Of a stretch of DNA of 64,000 nt, positions 32,501-39,861 are shown in pieces (the first letter of the stretch is position 1; each line of letters starts with the position of its first letter). The notes beneath the pieces were generated by a model. The model was not told where the DNA came from. It was given only the letters and a program-made list of their open reading frames with translations, and did not search any database. Source of the DNA: Frateuria_A yonginensis (lineage in GTDB: Bacteria > Pseudomonadota > Gammaproteobacteria > Xanthomonadales > Rhodanobacteraceae); the NCBI RefSeq assembly GCF_037137055.1, contig NZ_JBBBNY010000002.1:310001-374000 (forward strand), in the 5' to 3' direction. A program made the translations under genes and the position numbers.

Positions 32501-33513
32501 CCCAGCCGCGCGCCGGCACGCCGGCGCCGGCCGCGCAGGCGTCCACCGCACAGGCGCCGAATGCGCCCACGGCTTCCGCCGAGCCGGCCGATCCCGCGGC
32601 CACCGGCATCGACCCGGCGTCGTTGCCGCCGCTGCACCTGTGGATCGGCGACCTGCGCATGGGCACGGCCAGGCTGGGCGAGGCGCGCCTGGAAACCTGG
32701 CCCACCGCGCAGGGCATGCACATCGACCAGCTGCGCGCCCTGTCCCGCAGCGTGCAGCTCAGCGCCGGCGGCGACTGGACCGGCAACGCGCAGGACAGCC
32801 ACACCCACATGCGCATCGACTTCGCGGCGGAGAACCTGGGCAGCATGCTCACGGCGTTCGGCTACGAGGGGTTGTTCAGCGGCGGCAAGACGCATGCCGT
32901 GCTCGACGCCAGCTGGCCCGGCGCGCCCACGTCGTTCGCGCTGGCGACGATGGACGGCACGCTCGGCGTCGACGTCAGCCACGGGCGCATTCCGGAGGTC
33001 GGGCCGGGCGTCGGCCGGCTGTTCGGCCTGGTTTCGGTGGCCGAGCTGCCGCGCCGGCTCACGCTGGACTTCGGCGACGTGTTCGGCAAGGGCCTGGCGT
33101 TCGATTCGATCAAGGGCGATTTCCGCTTTGCCGGGGGCAACGCCACCACCGACAACCTGAAGATGCGCGGCCCGGCCGCCGACATCGACATCCGTGGGCG
33201 CACCGGCCTGCGCGCGCGCGACTACGACCAGCAGGTGCTGGTGGTGCCGCACGTGGGCAACAGCCTGCCGGTGGTCGGCGCGGTGGTGGCGGGGCCGGTC
33301 GGCGCCGCCGCCGGCTTCGCGGTGCAGGGGCTGCTCGGCAAGGGCCTCAACAAGGCCGCCAGCGCGCGCTACCGCATCACCGGCAGCTGGGACAAACCCG
33401 TGTTCACGCTGATCGAGAAGCACGAAGCGCCCGCCCCGGCGGCTGCGTCCTCGGCGGCTGCGCCGGCCGGCAGCGCGCCGGCCCCCGCGGCCACGGTGCC
33501 GGCGCATCGCTAG
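29590..33513 (+). CDS. yhdP: YhdP-family AsmA-like protein
   Basis: Giant envelope protein of 1307 residues, one of the AsmA-like bridge proteins that carry phospholipids from inner to outer membrane in E. coli (with TamB and YdbH). It has one N-terminal membrane anchor (about 15-42), a very long beta-rich body and a C-terminal AsmA-like part (VVGAVVAGPVGAAAGFAVQ). A proline/alanine-rich linker lies near 965-1013, and the last 30 residues are another A/P-rich tail. The start is TTG at 29590 with GGGACGG ahead; the ATG at 29620 is the alternative. Follows rng closely and precedes tldD, a common gammaproteobacterial order. Confidence 0.94.
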   Translation: MNARWQRRLHMLTRALGWGAGVTLVALAVLVALAQLLLPLLARHPQWVAAQLSERLQRPVAFASMEGRWQGSGPLFVMRDVAIGPGAAGGAPLRLPESELKIDFGGWLLPSRHLLNLRARGLELDLGHDAQGRWHVNGIGAPGGAGRQNFSMGPVSVGLWLRDLRLAITDEASGRRYLLLADQLRLSRQGSRIRFGVAMHREGTRGRWRGAGSFREDGSEGRLWLAGDQLDLRTLAGDIAVDGYAATSGSGNLAAWLDWQEGKVVRATLRLDLTGLAVQGPAGVAQVAALRGLAGVVRQDDGYLLRYATDGGGALALALRGSGADARAAMVARGLDLAPLLPWLALKRDLSPALGAWLGGGHPHAIVERADVQWSRAGGLAMLDVAFTHAGIDAIGKLPGIDALAGELRGDAAGFALELPAQATVLSLPHSFRRPFVLSRLAGTIAAWREDGAWHLGLDPLGFEGEGFGGSARGTVALPDDGGRPFLDLYAHVDHAQVPAAKLFWPIDSMSPHAVEWLDRALVSGTVDEGWLVVRGSLADWPFRHNEGRFEARARISGLTFDYGKDWPRAEGLAVDASFVDNGMLAQATGGNSLGVKLDRAVALIPDFADTTLDLNVDGNGSGASLLQFIRQSPIARRQADTLAKLRLGGSGTFAFHLSLPVKDVASLRLDGSAQLKKVDANAPEWKLALDGLSGPVSFDADGVHAGPLAGSFRGQSSSLDLRIAGATGQPDTVLSARLQGRYAIGELVRDYPQLAWLGAASEGRSDYIFGFDIAHGSADTLVQTFSADSTLAGTALKLPVPLAKPAAAQLPLHLTLGVPVDGAELRLALGDVLRARFRLPAGEAQPLAAAIAFGTGMPDALPAKGLRIRGHAAALDVSGWVQHAVAGSGEDGPGLESIDATADRGLVFEHDFPDMHIQAVPEADALAIDVDSPAMAGHVSVPATDLRKRGITARLQRLYWPQTAPAAASTQPRAGTPAPAAQASTAQAPNAPTASAEPADPAATGIDPASLPPLHLWIGDLRMGTARLGEARLETWPTAQGMHIDQLRALSRSVQLSAGGDWTGNAQDSHTHMRIDFAAENLGSMLTAFGYEGLFSGGKTHAVLDASWPGAPTSFALATMDGTLGVDVSHGRIPEVGPGVGRLFGLVSVAELPRRLTLDFGDVFGKGLAFDSIKGDFRFAGGNATTDNLKMRGPAADIDIRGRTGLRARDYDQQVLVVPHVGNSLPVVGAVVAGPVGAAAGFAVQGLLGKGLNKAASARYRITGSWDKPVFTLIEKHEAPAPAAASSAAAPAGSAPAPAATVPAHR

Positions 33514-33642
33514 CCGAACCGCCCGCGCCGGTTGGCCGCGGACAGGACATCGCGGGCAGGCTCGCGCGTACGCGGCGGGTTTAAACGCCGCCTTCGGCCC
33601 CCATGTGGGATAGTCCCGTTTTCGCCCGCTTCCGGATCGCCC

Positions 33643-35082
33643 ATGGATTCCCTCATCGCCCACGTCGAGAACAAGCTGCTGACCCCCGGCGGCCTGGCCA
33701 CCCGTGACCTGGAGCGCGTGTTCGCCCAGCTGATGGGGCCGTCGGTCGACGCGGCGGACCTGTATTTCCAGCACTCGCGCAGCGAGTCCTGGTTGCTGGA
33801 GGAAGGCATCGTCAAGGACGGCAGCCATTCGATCGAGCAGGGCGTGGGCGTGCGCGCGATCAGCGGCGAGAAGACCGGCTTCGCCTACTCCGACGAGATC
33901 GTGCTGCCGCAGTTGCTGGAGGCGTCCAGGGCCGCCCGCGCGATCGCCCATGGCGGGCAGGGCAGCGGCCGGCCGCTGGCGGTCAACGGCGCGCGCCAGC
34001 TGTACCCGGCGCTCGACCCGGTCGAGAGCCTGCCCAATGCCGAGAAGATCGCGCTGCTGCGCGAGGTCGACGCCTATGCGCGCTCGCGCGACCCGCGTGT
34101 CAAGCAGGTGATCGTGAGCCTGGCCGCGACCATGGACACCGTGCTGGTGGCCGGTGCCGATGGCACGCTGGCGGCGGACGTGCGTCCACTGGTGCGCCTG
34201 AACGTGCAGGTGATCGCCGAGGCCAACGGCCGCCGCGAGCAGGGCAGCGCCGGCGGCGGCGGCCGCTACGGCTACCGCGAGCTGATCGAGAACGGACGCG
34301 CGCTGGGCTTCGCCGCCGAGGCGGTGCGCCAGGCGCTGGTGAACCTGGAGTCGGTCGACGCCCCGGCCGGGCAGATGACGGTGGTGCTCGGCCCCGGCTG
34401 GCCGGGCGTGCTGCTCCACGAGGCGATCGGCCACGGCCTGGAGGGCGATTTCAACCGCAAGGGCAGTTCCGCCTTCGCCGGCCGCATCGGCCAGCGCGTC
34501 GCCGCGCCGGGCGTCACCGTGGTGGACGACGGCACGCTGCCGGGCCGCCGTGGCTCGCTGAGCGTGGACGACGAGGGCACGCCGACCGAATGCACCACGC
34601 TGATCGAGGACGGCATCCTGGTCGGCTACATGCAGGACAAGCTCAACGCGCGGCTGATGGGCATGGCGCCCACCGGCAACGGCCGCCGCGAGTCGTTCGC
34701 GCAGTTGCCGATGCCGCGCATGACCAACACCTACATGCGCGCCGGCTCGCACGATCCGGCCGAGATCATTGCCTCGGTGAAGCGTGGACTCTATGCCGTG
34801 AACTTCGGCGGCGGCCAGGTCGACATCACCAGCGGCAAGTTCGTGTTCTCGGCCAGCGAGGCCTACCTGATCGAGGACGGCCGGATCACCGCGCCGGTCA
34901 AGGGCGCGACGCTGATCGGCGCGGGACCGGAGGTGCTGACCCGCGTTTCGATGATCGGCAACGATCTCAAGCTCGACGAGGGCATCGGCGTGTGCGGCAA
35001 GGACGGGCAGAGCGTGCCGGTCGGGGTGGGGCAGCCCACGCTGAAGATCGACGGGATGACAGTCGGCGGCACCGCCGCCTGA
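33643..35082 (+). CDS. tldD: metalloprotease TldD
   Basis: Zinc-dependent protease subunit that works with TldE/PmbA, known for peptide trimming (microcin B17 maturation, CcdA degradation). The ATG at 33643 gives 479 residues. The metal-binding HEAIGHGLEGD motif and the GRRGSLSVDDEGTPT and FGGGQVDITSGKFVFSASE stretches are intact. Its partner pmbA is not in this window. Ends ahead of a shared terminator with the convergent hns gene. Confidence 0.97.
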   Translation: MDSLIAHVENKLLTPGGLATRDLERVFAQLMGPSVDAADLYFQHSRSESWLLEEGIVKDGSHSIEQGVGVRAISGEKTGFAYSDEIVLPQLLEASRAARAIAHGGQGSGRPLAVNGARQLYPALDPVESLPNAEKIALLREVDAYARSRDPRVKQVIVSLAATMDTVLVAGADGTLAADVRPLVRLNVQVIAEANGRREQGSAGGGGRYGYRELIENGRALGFAAEAVRQALVNLESVDAPAGQMTVVLGPGWPGVLLHEAIGHGLEGDFNRKGSSAFAGRIGQRVAAPGVTVVDDGTLPGRRGSLSVDDEGTPTECTTLIEDGILVGYMQDKLNARLMGMAPTGNGRRESFAQLPMPRMTNTYMRAGSHDPAEIIASVKRGLYAVNFGGGQVDITSGKFVFSASEAYLIEDGRITAPVKGATLIGAGPEVLTRVSMIGNDLKLDEGIGVCGKDGQSVPVGVGQPTLKIDGMTVGGTAA

Positions 35083-35121
35083 GGCGTGCGTGCCTTTTGC
35101 GAGGGGCGGAAGCCGGGACAA

Positions 35122-35150
35122 AAAAACACCGGCGCGAGGCCGGTGTTTTT
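35122..35150. terminator. two-way terminator between tldD and hns
   Basis: A 12-bp stem AAAAACACCGGC/GCCGGTGTTTTT with a GCGAG loop has an A-run on one side and a T-run on the other, so it can end transcription from both convergent genes. Confidence 0.85.
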
Positions 35151-35171
35151 CAATTCATGGCAGCCGGCGGA

Positions 35172-35492
35172 TCAGATCAGCAGATCCTTTTCCTTCTTGC
35201 CCGCCTTCAGCGCATCGTTGAACCAGCGCGGGCGCTTGCCGCGGCCGGACCAGGTCTGTTCCGGGTTGGCCGGGTTGCGGTACTTGGGCGGCACCGAGCC
35301 GGTGCTGCGGCGGGCCTTGCGGGCGCCACCGAAGATATCCTCGAAGGTATAGCCCTCGGCCTTGATCATGGCGTGGATCTTCTCGCGCAGCTTGCCGACC
35401 TTTTCCTTGCGCAGCTCGTTCTGGCGCGCCTGCGCCTTGCTGATCAGTTCATTGAGCTGATTGTGATTGAGGTTCTTGATATCGACTGCCAT
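35172..35492 (-). CDS. hns: H-NS family nucleoid protein
   Basis: DNA-binding silencer of the H-NS type, 106 residues from the ATG at 35492 (MAVDIKNLNHNQLNELISKA). The N-terminal half is a coiled-coil oligomerisation region. The C-terminal half carries the DNA-binding core TWSGRGKRPRWFNDAL, the loop that enters the minor groove of A/T-rich DNA. Xanthomonas relatives (XrvA-type) influence virulence and surface traits. GGGAGC stands before the ATG. Downstream it shares a two-way terminator with tldD. Confidence 0.95.
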   Translation of the reverse strand: MAVDIKNLNHNQLNELISKAQARQNELRKEKVGKLREKIHAMIKAEGYTFEDIFGGARKARRSTGSVPPKYRNPANPEQTWSGRGKRPRWFNDALKAGKKEKDLLI

Positions 35493-35731
35493 GCGTGGCT
35501 CCCGGATAAGTCTTTGGATTATGTGTCTGCGTCTCGTCAGTGAGAGCGGTGCCGTCCTGTTGCCCGGGATTCTCGCCCATTGCCCGGGCAATTGCAAAAA
35601 GACGGCAGCCTCGGTGATTATTCCAACTCCGGTTAATCCTTCGGGTATTCCCGTCCGGGCCTGGCAATTACCGCGGTGGTGTAATTCCCGAACCGGGCTG
35701 CTCAGCAATCAGCGGTGCAGCCCGTCTACTT
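35493..35731 (-). other. hns upstream region with inverted repeats
   Basis: This 239-base gap between hns and proS (both minus strand) is more A/T-rich than its surroundings. A CATAAT (35523-35518 on the minus strand) could be the hns -10, with a weak CTCTCA -35 at 17 bases. A 9-bp inverted repeat TTGCCCGGG/CCCGGGCAA spans 35560-35591, and its right half is itself a palindrome. No gene is seen. Confidence 0.45.
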
Positions 35732-37429
35732 TCAGGCAAGCAGCGTGAACAGTTCGTCCCGGGTAATGGATCGGTTTTCCGCCTCGCCGCGGCGGCGATA
35801 TTCCAGCGTGCCCGCCGCCAGTCCGCGCTCGCTTACCACCACGCGGTGCGGAATGCCGATCAGCTCCAGATCCGCGAACATCTGGCCGGGGCGCAGGCCG
35901 CGGTCGTCGAGCACGGTCTCGACACCGCGCCGTTCCAGTTCGCGGTAGAGCGATTCGGCCGCTTCGCGCACTTCGGGCACGTTCTTGGGATTGATGATGC
36001 ACACGGCCACCCGCCACGGCGCCATCGCTTCCGGCCAGATGATGCCGGCCTCGTCGTGCGACTGCTCGATGGCCGCGGCCACCACCCGGCTGACGCCGAT
36101 GCCGTAGCAGCCCATGGTCATCACCTGCGCCTTGCCCTGATCGTCCAGCACCGTGGCACCGAGGGCCTGCGCGTACTTCTGGCCGAGCTGGAAAATGTGG
36201 CCGACTTCGATGCCGCGGGCGATGTGCAGGGTGCCGTGGCCGTCCGGCGAGGGGTCACCCTCCACCACCTGGCGGATGTCCTCCACGCGGGTGATGCGGG
36301 CGTCGCGCTCCCAATTGGCGCCGGTGTAATGGGTGCCGTCGGCATTGCCGCCGCAGACGAAGTCCGCGAGCGCCGCGGCGCTGCGGTCGACGATCACGGG
36401 AATCCGTGCCGGCAGGTCGACCGGGCCGATGAAGCCGGGCCGCGTGCCGGTAGCGGCGAGGATCTCCTCCTCCGAGGCGAGCACCGACTCGCCCGGCAGT
36501 TCGACCAGCTTGCCGGCCTTGACCTCGTTGACCTCGTGGTCGCCGCGCAGGCACAGCGCGACCAGGCCTTCGCGCCCGCGCACCAGCAGCGTCTTGACGC
36601 ACTGCCGCGGCGACACCCCGAGGAAGGCGCTGACCTCCTCGATGGTCTTCTGGCGCGGCGTGTCCACGCGCACCAGCGGCGCCTGCGGGGCGGGGCGCGG
36701 TGCATCGGGCGCGAGCGCCTCGGCCTTTTCGATATTGGCCGCGTAGTCGGAGCCGTCGGAAAACGCGATCGCGTCCTCGCCCGAATCGGCCAAAACCTGG
36801 AATTCGTGGCTCGCGTTGCCGCCGATCGCGCCGGTATCGGCCTGCACCGCGCGGAACTTCAGCCCCAGCCGGGTGAAAATGCGCGTGTAGGCCTCGTACA
36901 TCAGCGCATAGGTGTCACCCAGCGAGGCGGCATCCAGGTGGAAGGAATAGGCGTCCTTCATCAGGAATTCGCGCGCGCGCATCACGCCGAAACGCGGCCG
37001 GATCTCGTCGCGGAACTTGGTCTGGATCTGGTAGAAGCTGACCGGCAGCTGCTTGTAGCTTTTCAGCTCGTTGCGCGCGAAATCGGTAATCACTTCCTCG
37101 TGGGTCGGGCCGAAGCAGAATTCCTGCTCCTTGCGGTCCCTGATCTTCAGCAACTGGCCGCCGAACTTCTCCCAGCGGCCGGTTTCCTCCCACAGCTCCT
37201 TCGGCTGCACCGCGGGCATCAGCAATTCGATTGCGCCGGCGCGGTCCATTTCCTCGCGCACGATGTTCTCCACCTTGCGCAGCACGCGCAGACCCAGCGG
37301 CGCCCAGGTGTAGAGGCCGGAGGCCAGCTTGCGGATCATGCCGGCGCGCAGCATCAGCCGGTGGCTGGCGATTTCGGCGTCGGCGGGAACTTCCTTGACG
37401 GTGGCCAGGTGGAATCGGCTGAGGCGCAT
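35732..37429 (-). CDS. proS: prolyl-tRNA synthetase (bacterial type)
   Basis: Class II aminoacyl-tRNA synthetase joining proline to tRNA-Pro. The frame is open to 37954, but the ATG at 37429 gives 565 residues with the family start MRLSRFHLATVKEVPADAE. Class II motifs are visible in EIRPRFGVMRAREFLMKDAYSFH (motif 2) and GCYGIGVSRVVAAAIEQ (motif 3). The insertion domain for editing of alanyl-tRNA lies around 220-400 (SAFLGVSPRQCVKTLLV). A perfect TATAAT lies 27 bases upstream. Confidence 0.98.
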   Translation of the reverse strand: MRLSRFHLATVKEVPADAEIASHRLMLRAGMIRKLASGLYTWAPLGLRVLRKVENIVREEMDRAGAIELLMPAVQPKELWEETGRWEKFGGQLLKIRDRKEQEFCFGPTHEEVITDFARNELKSYKQLPVSFYQIQTKFRDEIRPRFGVMRAREFLMKDAYSFHLDAASLGDTYALMYEAYTRIFTRLGLKFRAVQADTGAIGGNASHEFQVLADSGEDAIAFSDGSDYAANIEKAEALAPDAPRPAPQAPLVRVDTPRQKTIEEVSAFLGVSPRQCVKTLLVRGREGLVALCLRGDHEVNEVKAGKLVELPGESVLASEEEILAATGTRPGFIGPVDLPARIPVIVDRSAAALADFVCGGNADGTHYTGANWERDARITRVEDIRQVVEGDPSPDGHGTLHIARGIEVGHIFQLGQKYAQALGATVLDDQGKAQVMTMGCYGIGVSRVVAAAIEQSHDEAGIIWPEAMAPWRVAVCIINPKNVPEVREAAESLYRELERRGVETVLDDRGLRPGQMFADLELIGIPHRVVVSERGLAAGTLEYRRRGEAENRSITRDELFTLLA

Positions 37430-37456
37430 GGCGGGTAATCCGGGGTAAAGAGGCCG

Positions 37457-37462
37457 ATTATA
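37457..37462 (-). promoter_or_regulatory. -10 element of proS
   Basis: A perfect TATAAT on the minus strand, 27 bases before the proS ATG, giving a leader of about 20 bases. The -35 region is not convincing, so only the -10 is marked. Confidence 0.5.
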
Positions 37463-37491
37463 CGTTGGCCACCCCGGCTTACGCGGCGAGG

Positions 37492-37911
37492 CTAGTGGCT
37501 GCAGAACTGCCTGTACTGCTGCTCGGCCAGGGCGATCTGCTGGTTGCGCTGGGTCTCGTCCAGCGGAACGGACTTGCCGTCCTGCTCCAGCACCACGCCT
37601 TCCTTGCCCTTGAGCAGATCGAGGTTCGCCTTCTGGGCGCTGCAGAACTTGGCGAGGTTCTCGGGCGTGTTGGGCATCGTGCCTTCGCCCGCGGCCGGCT
37701 TCGCCTGCGGCGCGGGCGAGGGCTGGGCATCGGCGGCGGTGCCGCCCGGCTGCTCGGTACCCGCCATCGTGATGCGCTTGTACGGCGTGCCCTGCGGCGG
37801 CGGCGACTCGGAGTAGTGCACGGTGCCGTGGGTGTCGGTCCACTTGTAGACCTGGGCCACGACCGGAGAGGCGAGCAGCAGCGACAGTAGGGCGAGGGAC
37901 AGGCGGCGCAT
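37492..37911 (-). CDS. DUF4124 exported protein
   Basis: Small exported protein of 139 residues with a signal peptide (MRRLSLALLSLLLASPVVAQ). The DUF4124 motif follows at once (VYKWTDTHGTVHYSESPP). After a proline/alanine-rich middle comes a helical C-terminus with two cysteines (FCSAQKANLDLLKGKEG...QFCSH). The family is widespread in Proteobacteria and has no settled function. It has its own promoter and is divergent from pssA. Confidence 0.9.
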   Translation of the reverse strand: MRRLSLALLSLLLASPVVAQVYKWTDTHGTVHYSESPPPQGTPYKRITMAGTEQPGGTAADAQPSPAPQAKPAAGEGTMPNTPENLAKFCSAQKANLDLLKGKEGVVLEQDGKSVPLDETQRNQQIALAEQQYRQFCSH

Positions 37912-37944
37912 GGGCTTCTCCGAGGGCGTCAGGCCCGGACCTGC

Positions 37945-37973
37945 TAGTTAGCACTCCGGCCGGTCGGACTCAA
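37945..37973 (-). promoter_or_regulatory. promoter of the DUF4124 gene
   Basis: On the minus strand TTGAGT (37973-37968), 17 bases, then TAACTA (37950-37945), about 33 bases before the ATG, with GGAG as ribosome site. On the other strand a TACACT at 38004-38009 may be the -10 of pssA, without a good -35. Confidence 0.55.
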
Positions 37974-38036
37974 GCCTGGCGCGGCCGTTGACGGGCGATG
38001 GTTTACACTCTCGCGCATTCCGTCACGGATCGTTGC

Positions 38037-38819
38037 ATGAGCGAGAACGCGCCAGTCCGCACGCCCCGCCACCGGGGCATCTACCTGCTGCCGAACCTGT
38101 TCACCACGGCGGCCATGTTCGCCGGCTACTACGCGATCGTGGCGAGCATCGGCGGGCGTTTCACCGAAGCGGCGATCGCCGTGTTCGTGGCGGCCCTGCT
38201 CGACGGCATGGACGGGCGCGTGGCGCGGCTGACCGGCACCCAGAGCGAGTTCGGCGTGCAGTACGACTCGCTGTCTGACCTGGTCAGCTTCGGCCTGGCG
38301 CCGTCGCTGGTGATGTACAACTGGTCGCTCTCCGCGCTGAGGGACTTCGGGCCGGTGTGGGGCAAGATCGGCTGGGCCGCCGCCTTCCTCTACGCCGCCT
38401 GCGCCGCGCTGCGCCTGGCTCGCTTCAACACCCAGGTGGGCGTGATCGACAAGCGCTACTTCCAGGGCCTGGCCAGCCCGGCCGGTGCCGCCGTGTGCAT
38501 GTCCTTCGTGTGGAGCATGGAGAAGTTCCAGGTGCCGGGCGCCGAGCTGTGCTTCCTCACGCTCGGCATCGCCGTAGTGGTGGGCCTGCTGATGGTCAGC
38601 CGCTTCCGCTACTACAGCTTCAAGTCGCTGCCGATGGGCGACCGCGACCGCGTGCCGTTCCTGTGGGTGCTGGCCGGCGTGCTGGTGCTGGTGCCGTTCC
38701 TGATCGACCCGCCGCGGGTGCTGTTCGTGGTGTTCACGCTGTACCTGCTCTCCGGCCCGGTGGTGACCCTGTGGGGCCGCGCCGCGCACCGCCGGCGGAC
38801 CCGCCGCGCCCGGCCATGA
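38037..38819 (+). CDS. pssA: CDP-diacylglycerol-serine O-phosphatidyltransferase
   Basis: Integral-membrane enzyme making phosphatidylserine, the precursor of phosphatidylethanolamine. The ATG at 38037 gives 260 residues (MSENAPVRTPRHRGIYLLPN). The CDP-alcohol phosphatidyltransferase motif is seen as DGMDGRVARLTGTQSEFG followed by VQYDSLSD, with all catalytic aspartates. This is the membrane (type II) enzyme, unlike E. coli PssA. The stop overlaps the next gene (ATGA). Confidence 0.96.
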   Translation: MSENAPVRTPRHRGIYLLPNLFTTAAMFAGYYAIVASIGGRFTEAAIAVFVAALLDGMDGRVARLTGTQSEFGVQYDSLSDLVSFGLAPSLVMYNWSLSALRDFGPVWGKIGWAAAFLYAACAALRLARFNTQVGVIDKRYFQGLASPAGAAVCMSFVWSMEKFQVPGAELCFLTLGIAVVVGLLMVSRFRYYSFKSLPMGDRDRVPFLWVLAGVLVLVPFLIDPPRVLFVVFTLYLLSGPVVTLWGRAAHRRRTRRARP

Positions 38820-39316
38820 CCCCGGCGCCGGCCAGCAGCGGACCGCTCGCCCGTCGCACGCGGGTGCTGCGCGCGCTGGGCGTCACGCCGTGGGTGCGGC
38901 GTGCTCCGGCAGTGACCGCAGCGCCGGCGCCGGCGGAACCTGCGTCCGCCATACCGCAGGCGGCCGTGCGGGCCGCCTGCGTGGTGCTGCTGCCTGATGG
39001 CTGCAGTCCGCGCGAACTGGACCTGCTCGGCCGCGCGCTGGCCGCCTACGGGCCCGAGCTGGCACGCGCCGGGCGCATCACGGTGCGCGAGGGGCGGCCC
39101 ACCGCCGCCGTGCCGCCGGTGGGCGCCTACCTGGTGTTCGGCCAGACGCAGGCCCACGCGCTGGGCCGTGAACTGCCCGCCGCGGTGATGAACCGGGCGC
39201 AGATCGTGCTCGCCGACGAACCGGCCCAGGTGCTCGCCAGCGGCGCGGGCAAGCGCCGGCTGTGGACCGCATTGCGCCAATTGCGGCGCGCGCTGGCGGC
39301 GCCGGGAGGTGCGTGA
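38816..39316 (+). CDS. holD: HolD-like DNA polymerase III psi subunit
   Basis: Protein of 166 residues whose start region RRTRVLRALGVTPWVRRAP closely resembles the first residues of E. coli HolD (psi), which read RRDWQLQQLGITQWSLRRP and anchor psi to the clamp loader. The C-terminal end (LWTALRQLRRAL) also recalls the last helix of psi. It lies directly before rimI, exactly as holD does in E. coli, with a TGATG overlap. Psi links the clamp loader to chi and single-strand binding protein. Such proteins are often left hypothetical because the sequence varies widely. An A/P-rich stretch follows the N-terminal helix. The call rests on local similarity plus gene order, both judged by eye. Confidence 0.72.
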   Translation: MTPAPASSGPLARRTRVLRALGVTPWVRRAPAVTAAPAPAEPASAIPQAAVRAACVVLLPDGCSPRELDLLGRALAAYGPELARAGRITVREGRPTAAVPPVGAYLVFGQTQAHALGRELPAAVMNRAQIVLADEPAQVLASGAGKRRLWTALRQLRRALAAPGGA

Positions 39317-39804
39317 TGGTCGCCGTGGCGCGTCCGCGCATCGAGGTCCGTGCCATGCGGCGGGAAGATCTGGCCGCGGTCAGCGCGCTGGAGAACGCGT
39401 CCTACGAGTTTCCCTGGTCGGCCGGCATCTTCGGTGACTGCCTCAAGGCCGGGCATCCGTGCTGGGTGCTGTGCAGCGAGGGCGAGGTGGCCGGCTATGG
39501 CATCCTGTCCGTCGCGGCCGGCGAGGCGCATGTGCTCAACCTCTGCATCGGTCCGGCCTGGCGCGGACGGGGCCTGGGCCGGCACCTGCTCGGCCGGCTG
39601 CTGGACGTGGCGCGCTGGAGCGGCGCCGAGCGGGTGTTCCTCGAGGTGCGCCCGTCCAACCCGGTGGCGCAGCAGCTGTACGCCTCGGTCGGCTTCCGCG
39701 AGATCGGCCGGCGCCCGCGCTACTACCCCGCCAGGGACGGGCGCGAGGATGCCATCGTGATGGCGCTGGAGCGGGAGTCACTGGGCTCCCAGGGAGCGGC
39801 GTAG
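39316..39804 (+). CDS. rimI: ribosomal protein S18 alanine N-acetyltransferase
   Basis: GNAT acetyltransferase that modifies the N-terminus of S18. The ATG at 39316, sharing a base with the upstream stop, gives 162 residues. The acetyl-CoA loop is GPAWRGRGLGRHLLG, followed by FLEVRPSNPVAQQLYASVGF and the RimI-type ending RRPRYYPARDGREDAIVMALE. Operon with pssA and the holD-like gene. Confidence 0.95.
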   Translation: MVAVARPRIEVRAMRREDLAAVSALENASYEFPWSAGIFGDCLKAGHPCWVLCSEGEVAGYGILSVAAGEAHVLNLCIGPAWRGRGLGRHLLGRLLDVARWSGAERVFLEVRPSNPVAQQLYASVGFREIGRRPRYYPARDGREDAIVMALERESLGSQGAA

Positions 39805-39861
39805 CCCGGGCTCTTCGGCCGGCGCCGCCCGAGCAGGTCGATGACCGGCGCGTACGAGCCG

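Noticed and set aside
30499..35121. Open frame of 1540 codons on the minus strand, antisense to yhdP and tldD
   Set aside because: It is a mirror of two well-supported genes. High G+C at third positions keeps the opposite frame free of stops, and the translation has an odd H/R/A/Q-rich make-up with no domains.
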